This document shows, piece by piece, positions 1 to 5,265 of a DNA stretch of 6,489 nucleotides (positions are counted from its first letter, which is position 1; each line of letters starts with the position of its first letter). The position numbers and the translations under genes were made by a program. Where the stretch lies: contig JARKQP010000513.1 of NCBI GenBank assembly GCA_029974875.1, positions 1 through 6,489 of the forward strand, written 5' to 3'. The DNA comes from Mobilitalea sp. (GTDB taxonomy: Bacteria; Bacillota_A; Clostridia; Lachnospirales; Lachnospiraceae). Below the pieces are notes generated by a model. It was not told the DNA's origin, made no database searches, and saw only the letters and a program-made list of their open reading frames with translations.

Positions 1-527
1 GTTTCAATTTCTTTTATTACAGGCATAACATATCTCTGGTACAGGGGCTGCTCCAAAAAGCTGCGATATTCCCGGGAACCTCTAATATTTATAAGAAATG
101 TATAGCAGTCAATTGACAACTGCACCGGGTCTGTCTGCTGGGTTTCATAAGGCGATACGATATTATCAATCCAGCCTTGAAAGGAAAAGCCAACATCCCC
201 AGAAATAAAAATATATCGCTCATGTCCCACGATTTTGCTTATGTCAGCCTCCAGCTTTCCAGAAAAGGTTACAAAGGAGGTCTGCCACTGCGCCTGATCC
301 GCATTGTAAGAATGAGGAACAAAGGGCGCAATTAAAACACCCGTCCCTTCCGGCAGGCGAATCCGTTTTCCATCAATAACCGCTTCCCCCATTCCCTTCT
401 CCGTCTGCAGCCAATGATAATGAGGAAAACCCTTGGGACGCTTAATACTTTCCTGATCCCAGCGGTTACCGATACTGTCAATGGCAAGAGGCAGCTCACC
501 TGAATTCAGTCCAAAATGAATTGGCAT
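1..527 (-). CDS. AraC-family transcriptional regulator, N-terminal part (C-terminus off the left edge)
   Basis: Translating the minus strand from the ATG at 527-525 gives 175 open codons to the window edge, beginning MPIHFGLNSG. Residues about 33-90 have the pattern of the cupin-like sensing domain of AraC regulators: an HYHW motif at 36-39, an alternating strand VIDGKRIRLPEG (50-61), then a PFVPHSY motif (68-74). The last visible residues, YVMPVIKEIE (166-175), match the linker that normally leads straight into the two helix-turn-helix motifs, so the DNA-binding half should lie just beyond position 1. An AAGGAT ribosome binding site at 536-541 supports this start. The gene is divergent from the GH42 beta-galactosidase, with 189 bp between start codons, so it is inferred to sense a galactoside or its product and control that enzyme. 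A TATAAT on the minus strand at 552-557 could be its -10 box, but no good -35 accompanies it. Family assignment is firm; the ligand is inferred. Confidence 0.88.
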   Translation of the reverse strand, partial: MPIHFGLNSGELPLAIDSIGNRWDQESIKRPKGFPHYHWLQTEKGMGEAVIDGKRIRLPEGTGVLIAPFVPHSYNADQAQWQTSFVTFSGKLEADISKIVGHERYIFISGDVGFSFQGWIDNIVSPYETQQTDPVQLSIDCYTFLINIRGSREYRSFLEQPLYQRYVMPVIKEIE

Positions 528-579
528 ATGATATCATCCTTGTTTCAAATTATTATATTTTTCAGTTTAACATACTATA

Positions 580-593
580 CTTTTCTTGAAAAG
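580..593. repeat. Short perfect inverted repeat in the divergent promoter
   Basis: CTTTTC and GAAAAG form a perfect 6-bp inverted repeat separated by TT, lying between the possible araC promoter and the repeat array. It could be an operator half-pair for a second regulator such as a catabolite or LacI-type protein, but it does not match the usual cre consensus. In AT-rich DNA it may be chance. Confidence 0.25.
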
Positions 594-596
594 AAA

Positions 597-678
597 CATT
601 TATAATGAATGTGATTTATTATGATAAATGTAGTCCATTATAATAAATGTAGTCAAAAAATGAAGCATTTATAATGAA
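597..678. promoter_or_regulatory. Repeat array in the araC/beta-galactosidase divergent promoter, probable AraC-type operators
   Basis: Two direct repeats of 18 bp, at 618-635 and 637-654, differ at one base and are offset by 19 bp; both end in ATAAATGTAGTC. They are flanked by two copies of CATTTATAATGAA at 597-609 and 666-678. The heptamer CATTTAT of the outer copies is the reverse complement of ATAAATG in the inner repeats, so four related half-sites lie in a roughly symmetrical order. Paired direct half-sites about two helical turns apart are typical of AraC-family activators, and the inner pair sits just upstream of the likely -10 of the beta-galactosidase gene. That the neighbouring AraC protein is the binder is inference. 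Confidence 0.6.
650..675 (+). promoter_or_regulatory. Candidate promoter of the GH42 beta-galactosidase
   Basis: A perfect -10 hexamer TATAAT lies at 670-675. No good -35 exists at the ideal spacing; the closest is TAGTCA at 650-655, with a short 14-bp spacer. A strong -10 with a weak -35 overlapped by the second inner repeat (637-654) is what an activator-dependent promoter looks like. Transcription would begin near 682, giving a leader of about 35 nt before the ATG at 717. The transcript start is inferred. Confidence 0.45.
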
Positions 679-704
679 CACAATCAATACGTCAATTCCA
701 ATCC

Positions 705-711
705 AAGGAGG
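705..711 (+). promoter_or_regulatory. Ribosome binding site of the GH42 gene
   Basis: A full AAGGAGG Shine-Dalgarno sequence sits 5 nt before the ATG at 717. It fixes that ATG as the start and predicts strong translation. Confidence 0.85.
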
Positions 712-716
712 ATAAC

Positions 717-2732
717 ATGGAAAAAGCATTTAAAAAAATCTTATATGGCGGGGATTATAATCCCAATCAATGGTCCAGAGAAATCTGGAAGGAGGATATG
801 CGGCTATTTCGCAAAGCCAACATTAACAGTGCCACCATTAATGTATTTTCATGGGCAAAGCTCCAGCCCTCGGAGCACGAATACTATTTTGATGAACTGG
901 ATGAAATCGTTGCAATGCTCAGCGAAGAAAATTACGACATCGTCCTTGCTACCTCTACGGCCTCACTTCCTGCATGGATGTGCAAAAAATATCCCGAGGT
1001 TTCCCGTGTGGATTATCAGGGCCGCAGGCACAAATTTGGCCAGCGTCATAACGCCTGCCCTAACAGCCCGGTCTATCAGAAATATGCCCGCCTGCTGGCA
1101 GAAAAACTGGCCGAACGCTACAGTGAAAACAAGCATATTACCTGCTGGCATATCAATAATGAATACGGTGGCGAATGCTACTGCGAAAATTGTGAAAAAG
1201 CCTTCCGGGTATGGCTAAAGGACAAATACCAGACCCTGGAAGCTCTGAATAAGGCATGGAATCTGGAGTTCTGGGGACATACTATTTACGATTGGGATGA
1301 GATTGTCCTGCCAAACGAATTAAGTGAAGGAATTGGAAATGACCGGACTGCCTTTGCCGGCATCTCCATTGATTACCACCGCTTTAACTCTGACAGCCTG
1401 TTGGAAAACTTTAAAATGGAACGGGATGCCGTCCGCCGTCTTATCCCCCACGCACTGATCACTACAAATCTCATGGGCACCTACAAAGGGCTGGACTACT
1501 TTAAATGGGCCAAGGAAATGGATATCGTATCCTGGGACAATTACCCTTCCTACAACACTCCCTGGAGTCTGGTGGCCATGAATCATGATTTAATGCGCGG
1601 ACTAAAGGGACAGCCCTTTATGCTGATGGAGCAGACCCCCAGCCAGCAAAACTGGCAGCCCTACAACTCTCTTAAAAAACCTGGGCAGATGCGTGCACAA
1701 AGCTATCAGACCATGGCCCACGGTGCCGACACCATCCAGTTTTTCCAGCTGCGCCGTTCCATTGGAGCCTGCGAAAAATTCCATGGTGCAGTCATCGGGC
1801 ATGCCGGAACTGATAATACGCGGGTCTTTCGTGAGGTGACTAAATTGGGCGAAGAATTACATGCTCTGGGAGATGGCCTTTTAGGTGCTTCCAACCCTTC
1901 ACAGGTAGGTATCATCTTTGATTGGGATAACTACTGGGCATTGGAATATACCAGTGGCCCTAATAAAGATTTAAAATATGTAGATCAGCTTCATCAGTAT
2001 TACCAGTACTTTTATGAGAAAAACATCGGGGTTGATATGATTCCGGTTGATGGTGATTTTTCTAAATACAAGGCTATCATTGCTCCTGTTCTCTACATGG
2101 TAAAAGAAGGGATGCAGGAAAAGCTTGAAAGCTACGTAGCGGGTGGCGGTATGCTGGTTACCGGATTTATGAGCGGAATTGTTGATCAGTCAGATAACGT
2201 CCATCTCGGGGGATACCCTGGTCCTTTGCGTAAGCTGACAGGCATCTGGGTGGAGGAAATCGATGCCCTCGCACCAGAACAAATTAATACTTTGCTCTTC
2301 ACCGATGGCACAGAATCCATTTGCCGCCTGCTTTGTGATATTATACACCTTGAGACCGCAACCAGCTTGGCTGATTATAGCAGTAACTTTTATGCATCCT
2401 CGCCTGCAATAACAAAAAATATCTTTGGGCAGGGAACCGTCTTCTATATCGGATCACAGCTTGAAAAGGATGCATTGGAAAAAGTCCTGGATCAAGTTGC
2501 GTCCCTATCGGAGATCCGCCCCGTAATTAATATCAGTACCAGGCTTGAGATTGTCTGCCGGACCTCTCAAAATAAGCATTACTACTTTATCATTAATTTA
2601 ACAGGGGAAACTCTCCCGCTTCCACAGATTTTTGCCGGGAAGGCTGATATTCTTTCTGGTGATATATTGACGCAACAAACTTCTTTCGCTCCATATGATG
2701 TCGTTTTGGTTTGTGAAGAAAATACGCTTTAA
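717..2732 (+). CDS. Beta-galactosidase, glycoside hydrolase family 42
   Basis: This 671-residue protein is of normal length for a GH42 beta-galactosidase, which hydrolyses terminal beta-D-galactosides by a retaining mechanism. The TIM-barrel domain opens with ILYGGDYNPNQW (8-19) and runs to roughly residue 385. The acid/base is Glu149 in the INNEYG motif and the nucleophile is Glu305 in FMLMEQTPSQ. Cys114 (HNACPNSP) and Cys154, Cys156 and Cys159 (ECYCENC) match the zinc-binding cysteines known in the Thermus A4 enzyme. The middle trimerisation domain (about 395-600) and a small C-terminal beta domain (about 610-671) follow. There is no signal peptide, so it acts in the cytoplasm, probably on short galacto-oligosaccharides imported by a transporter not in this window. 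Such genes are named bga, ganA or lacA in different species, so no symbol is given. It faces an AraC-type gene, which likely controls it, and is followed directly by a terminator, so it is probably transcribed alone. No damage is seen. Confidence 0.96.
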   Translation: MEKAFKKILYGGDYNPNQWSREIWKEDMRLFRKANINSATINVFSWAKLQPSEHEYYFDELDEIVAMLSEENYDIVLATSTASLPAWMCKKYPEVSRVDYQGRRHKFGQRHNACPNSPVYQKYARLLAEKLAERYSENKHITCWHINNEYGGECYCENCEKAFRVWLKDKYQTLEALNKAWNLEFWGHTIYDWDEIVLPNELSEGIGNDRTAFAGISIDYHRFNSDSLLENFKMERDAVRRLIPHALITTNLMGTYKGLDYFKWAKEMDIVSWDNYPSYNTPWSLVAMNHDLMRGLKGQPFMLMEQTPSQQNWQPYNSLKKPGQMRAQSYQTMAHGADTIQFFQLRRSIGACEKFHGAVIGHAGTDNTRVFREVTKLGEELHALGDGLLGASNPSQVGIIFDWDNYWALEYTSGPNKDLKYVDQLHQYYQYFYEKNIGVDMIPVDGDFSKYKAIIAPVLYMVKEGMQEKLESYVAGGGMLVTGFMSGIVDQSDNVHLGGYPGPLRKLTGIWVEEIDALAPEQINTLLFTDGTESICRLLCDIIHLETATSLADYSSNFYASSPAITKNIFGQGTVFYIGSQLEKDALEKVLDQVASLSEIRPVINISTRLEIVCRTSQNKHYYFIINLTGETLPLPQIFAGKADILSGDILTQQTSFAPYDVVLVCEENTL

Positions 2733-2785
2733 AGCTGATGGAGTTACTTATGTGGCAATAAGTAACTCCATCAGCTTTCTCTTTT
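2731..2785 (+). terminator. Intrinsic terminator after the beta-galactosidase gene
   Basis: A perfect 21-bp stem pairs 2731-2751 with 2758-2778 around a 6-nt loop (GTGGCA), followed by CTCTTTT. The left arm starts inside the TAA stop codon (2730-2732) of the GH42 gene. On the opposite strand the stem is followed by only a short TTTAAA, so it may also stop, less efficiently, transcription coming from the convergent nucleoside hydrolase gene. Confidence 0.85.
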
Positions 2786-2899
2786 ACCTCTTTTCAACAG
2801 CGCCTTTCAGCCAGTCCCTTCCCCTTTTTATCTTATACCCTTTCAGGGTTGTTCTATTTTTATTTGTATTGATTACATCTCTGCTCTATTCAATATTTT

Positions 2900-3838
2900 T
2901 TAAGAATCCTGCCTCGGAAAATTGATGGAAAGCTTCGCATAAAAATCCTCCATCGTAGCCCTGGGATCCAAGGTTTTATAAACCCGGATATCCCGTGTGC
3001 TGTTCCCATGGATATAGGTCATATCCTTATAATTTACACATGGGGCAGGCCTCATATCATAGATATCATCCTTCTCCGCTTCCTCCATCAGCACGGAGAT
3101 GGCAGCCTGGTCACCTAAGCCCCAGGTCTCCCCATGGGGCCAATGGGGAATCTCTGCCAGCTTTTTATTAAACTCAGCCATCTGCGTAAATAAATAGTTA
3201 CCAATCCTTCCATAGGGCTTTACCCTGACCTGTAATTCCGCCAAGGTTACTGCCATTTGTTTATATGTGGTAATCGGCACCTGCCATAATGGCATGCTCG
3301 ACTTAAATACTACATTAGCTGCCGCAATATCCTGCATCAAATTGAATTCAAAGCCTCCCTTGGGCCATAAGCCGCCCCCAATCCAGATCGCCGTCATCCT
3401 GCCGCAAATCTCCGGCTTCATCAGGATAGCGCTTGCCAAATCTGTAATTGCCCCCTGAAATACTGCATACAAAGGCAAATCGGATTCCTCCATGGCTTCC
3501 TCAATAATATACTTCGCCCCATCGGACGGGATCGGAGTTTCCTCATTCTCCAGGGCATATTCCGCACCCTTATAGACCTTATATTCACCCTTTAGGCCCA
3601 TCAACTCCAAGATCTTATCAATTTCCTCCATACTGGCCTGCGCCGTATTTCCCTCTCCGTATTCCTGGGGATTTTTATTAAAATGCCCTCCGATGATGCC
3701 TGTTACAATGAATTTTTGCGTCATCAAATGATGTGCCAGGGCAAACTGGTCATCCGCTTCATTTTTGCAATCGGTATGCACAATAACACGCACCCTCTTT
3801 TGTTTTGGCACCTCAAATTCATAATTCCAGTTTTTCAT
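2900..3838 (-). CDS. Nucleoside hydrolase-like protein, divergent subfamily
   Basis: This 312-residue protein has the landmarks of the nucleoside hydrolase fold, whose known members split the N-glycosidic bond of ribonucleosides using a calcium ion held by aspartates. Near the N-terminus VIVHTDCKNEADDQFAL (18-34) corresponds to the calcium-binding DTDxxxDD motif, but with five residues instead of three between Asp23 and Asp29-Asp30. FQGAITDLASAI (127-138) and AIWIGGG (150-156) match the next conserved strands. EFNLMQDIAAANVVF (164-178) matches the EFNxxxDPEAA motif, and Asp243 in WGLGDQAAISVL is a good candidate for the fourth metal ligand. It lacks a signal peptide. The start is set by an AAGGAGG site at 3846-3852, 7 nt upstream of the ATG. 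I recall related proteins with the KNEADDQ variant annotated only as nucleoside hydrolases; the substrate is unknown. It lies downstream of the AbiE remnant on the same strand and converges on the GH42 gene. No clear promoter of its own is visible. Confidence 0.8.
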   Translation of the reverse strand: MKNWNYEFEVPKQKRVRVIVHTDCKNEADDQFALAHHLMTQKFIVTGIIGGHFNKNPQEYGEGNTAQASMEEIDKILELMGLKGEYKVYKGAEYALENEETPIPSDGAKYIIEEAMEESDLPLYAVFQGAITDLASAILMKPEICGRMTAIWIGGGLWPKGGFEFNLMQDIAAANVVFKSSMPLWQVPITTYKQMAVTLAELQVRVKPYGRIGNYLFTQMAEFNKKLAEIPHWPHGETWGLGDQAAISVLMEEAEKDDIYDMRPAPCVNYKDMTYIHGNSTRDIRVYKTLDPRATMEDFYAKLSINFPRQDS

Positions 3839-3845
3839 TTGCTGT

Positions 3846-3852
3846 CCTCCTT
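3846..3852 (-). promoter_or_regulatory. Ribosome binding site of the nucleoside hydrolase-like gene
   Basis: CCTCCTT on the plus strand reads AAGGAGG on the minus strand, 7 nt before the ATG at 3838-3836. It confirms that start. Confidence 0.8.
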
Positions 3853-3889
3853 GACTAATAAACTGTAATTCAGCTTAATCCGTTCCTAT

Positions 3890-4042
3890 TTAAAAAAATC
3901 GTACAGGTTCTAAATCTTTTGTTTGCCTGAAGCCTACTCCTATCCTTCCCAAAACAATGTCGCAAGCAGTTCCGCCAATAAATGTATATTGCCCTGCATA
4001 TTTACTAAAATACTCTATAAACTTCTCTATTCCACGAACCAT
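3890..4042 (-). pseudogene. Truncated AbiEii-like nucleotidyltransferase (toxin remnant)
   Basis: A 50-codon minus-strand frame starts at ATG 4042-4040, overlaps the last 16 bp of the AbiEi-like gene, and has a GGGGGA ribosome binding site at 4049-4054. Such overlap is the usual arrangement of AbiEi/AbiEii pairs. Residues 19-43 carry YTFIGGTACDIVL, then GFRQTKD, which is the start of the nucleotidyltransferase fold of AbiEii-type toxins: the GG motif followed by the strand bearing the catalytic acidic residues (typically TKDxD). Here the pattern breaks as TKDLEPVRFF, then TAA, so the second acidic residue is at best Glu45 and everything after it is missing. Full family members are several times longer. 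The other two frames downstream also stop soon without showing family features, which points to deletion rather than a single frameshift. It cannot be an active enzyme; whether the short peptide is made is unknown. Confidence 0.75.
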
Positions 4043-5004
4043 TCCATGTCCCCCATGAATTCCTCTATTGCAATTTCTATTCTGTCATCCTTTTCATCAA
4101 GTCCAGTTATTAATGTAATAGGATCAACATATTCACCTGTGGTAAGAGTTCCTATATCATATTTCATTATCTGAACTTTTGGCATAATTTCTTCCATTGC
4201 GGTTTCTTTTGATACTTGAAATTCCTTCAGCTGCTTTTCTGCCTTGCTGTCTACAGCGTATACCTCTTGGCTTGGTTCTCCCAGCATAGTTTGTTCACCA
4301 AGTGCTGTCAGTCCACTCTTGTATGCATTCAAATGATTTGGGATTTTGGAAACAAAAATGGTTTTCCGTACAGGATTTTGTAAATAATTCTTACCAATTC
4401 CGTAGTACTCTTTTCGAGGTATTCTTCTGAATACCTTTTTCCTACCTGTCTGCCCACCAATCTCATAATCCACCAATCCAATACGTTTTAGCTCATCCAT
4501 TCCGCGAACTACTGTCATAGAAGATATGCTAAGTTGTTCAGACAGCTCCTCGATACAAAAAATTTCTTTTTCAGAATATAATATAAACAAGAAAATCATC
4601 TGGGTAGCTGGTGTAAACTTTTCATGAACCACTGTTTCCATTAGAATATTCCTCTGTTTCTTTATATACAATGCCATAAAAGGCAAGTACATTTGCTGGT
4701 CTACAGCTACAAATGGCACCTTTTCCTGCAACATTTTTTTCATTATATAAACAGTAGTTTTTTCTAAAATAACTGCTACCGGCATGTTTGCCTGCTCTTC
4801 TATTAAGGATAGTTGAAGCTTTATTTTTTTTATTGTCTGCTGCTCATAAGGTCGCACCAATAAAAATTCTTCACCAAGTAATTGCACCAAGAAATACTCA
4901 TAATCTCCCGCTAACTTAAGACTTAACTTTTTCTTAGCCTCCCATTTTTGAAGCAGTACATTATCATCTATGTTTAACCGTAAACATTCTACTATTTCTT
5001 TCAT
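4027..5004 (-). CDS. AbiEi-like winged-helix regulator (type IV antitoxin family), now without its toxin partner
   Basis: This gene encodes a 325-residue intracellular protein. A winged helix-turn-helix spans about residues 131-195: TPATQMIFLFILYSEK, then IEELSEQLSISSMTVVRGMDELKRIGLV with a recognition helix around 162-172, then the basic wing QTGRKKVFRR. The C-terminal VDPITLITG and DDRIEIAIEEFM motifs resemble proteins that I recall lying beside AbiEii nucleotidyltransferases in gut Firmicutes, often annotated MarR-like. Known AbiEi proteins neutralise AbiEii and repress their own operon by binding inverted repeats. Both features fit here: a palindrome lies immediately upstream and the remnant of an AbiEii gene overlaps the 3' end. 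A GTG at 5013-5011 in the same frame is rejected as start because the GAGGTG ribosome binding site (5016-5011) overlaps it; the ATG at 5004-5002 has 6-nt spacing. The gene is notably AT-rich compared with its neighbours. A stand-alone MarR-type regulator is the main alternative. Confidence 0.75.
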   Translation of the reverse strand: MKEIVECLRLNIDDNVLLQKWEAKKKLSLKLAGDYEYFLVQLLGEEFLLVRPYEQQTIKKIKLQLSLIEEQANMPVAVILEKTTVYIMKKMLQEKVPFVAVDQQMYLPFMALYIKKQRNILMETVVHEKFTPATQMIFLFILYSEKEIFCIEELSEQLSISSMTVVRGMDELKRIGLVDYEIGGQTGRKKVFRRIPRKEYYGIGKNYLQNPVRKTIFVSKIPNHLNAYKSGLTALGEQTMLGEPSQEVYAVDSKAEKQLKEFQVSKETAMEEIMPKVQIMKYDIGTLTTGEYVDPITLITGLDEKDDRIEIAIEEFMGDMEWFVE

Positions 5005-5010
5005 GAAACT

Positions 5011-5016
5011 CACCTC
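5011..5016 (-). promoter_or_regulatory. Ribosome binding site deciding the AbiEi-like start
   Basis: GAGGTG on the minus strand lies 6 nt before the ATG at 5004. It includes the possible GTG start at 5013, so that upstream start could not use it; this shortens the protein by three residues to 325. Confidence 0.7.
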
Positions 5017-5052
5017 ATTTACAATATAACATTAAAATGTTATATTGTAAAT
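5017..5052 (-). promoter_or_regulatory. 36-bp palindromic operator overlapping the AbiEi-like gene promoter
   Basis: Two perfect 17-bp arms, 5017-5033 and 5036-5052, flank a central AA. On the minus strand TTTACA (5051-5046) and TATATT (5028-5023) are spaced by exactly 17 bp and each match the sigma-A consensus at 5 of 6 positions, so the candidate promoter sits entirely inside the palindrome. Binding of a dimer here would block transcription. Autorepression by the AbiEi-like protein is the obvious inference. The predicted transcript start, near 5016, would leave a leader of only about a dozen nt, so the true promoter could be another AT-rich match slightly upstream. Confidence 0.6.
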
Positions 5053-5070
5053 ATAAATGTTTTATTTATT

Positions 5071-5109
5071 AAAAAAGAATCCAAAGCCGTTTTATGGCTC
5101 TGGATTCTT
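5071..5109 (-). terminator. Intrinsic terminator downstream of lon
   Basis: Positions 5096-5109 pair with 5075-5088 in a 14-bp stem around a 7-nt loop. On the minus-strand transcript the single mismatch becomes a G-U pair and the stem runs directly into a run of Us (plus-strand A tract 5071-5076). The plus strand has no matching T tract, so it serves the minus-strand lon gene, about 155 bp past its stop codon. Confidence 0.8.
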
Positions 5110-5265
5110 ACATAAACTTTTCATCTACCAACCATACAAATAGCCTCAATAGCTACGTTTTGCTCTCCGTTTTTCTCTCCGATTCGAAACTAAATGCTTA
5201 AGCTATTTAACAACGGAATCGGGGTTGTCTTTCCTGATAACAGGACTTCTTTGGTATGGAAGAAT

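Noticed and set aside
597..678. CRISPR-like reading of the repeat array
   Set aside because: There are only two near-identical direct repeats one base apart, without unique spacers; operator sites in a divergent promoter explain them better.
745..1218. 157-codon plus-strand frame inside the GH42 gene
   Set aside because: It is an out-of-frame shadow of the highly conserved catalytic domain, without a ribosome binding site.
2837..2849. Small hairpin ACCCT/AGGGT between the GH42 and hydrolase genes
   Set aside because: A 5-bp stem with a 3-nt loop is too weak to call next to the perfect 21-bp terminator.
2695..2925. Plus-strand frame of 76 codons with a hydrophobic stretch after the beta-galactosidase gene
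   Set aside because: It starts inside the end of the GH42 gene, reads through the terminator hairpin, runs into the end of the hydrolase gene, has no ribosome binding site, and its hydrophobicity comes from T-rich DNA.
5151..5185. Repeated CTCTCCG motif (around 5163 and 5175) downstream of lon
   Set aside because: Only two 7-bp copies in low-complexity sequence; no array, gene or structure around them.
5232..5245. Small hairpin TCCTG/CAGGA just past the lon stop codon
   Set aside because: The 5-bp stem has no T tract on either strand; the longer stem at 5075-5109 is the better lon terminator.
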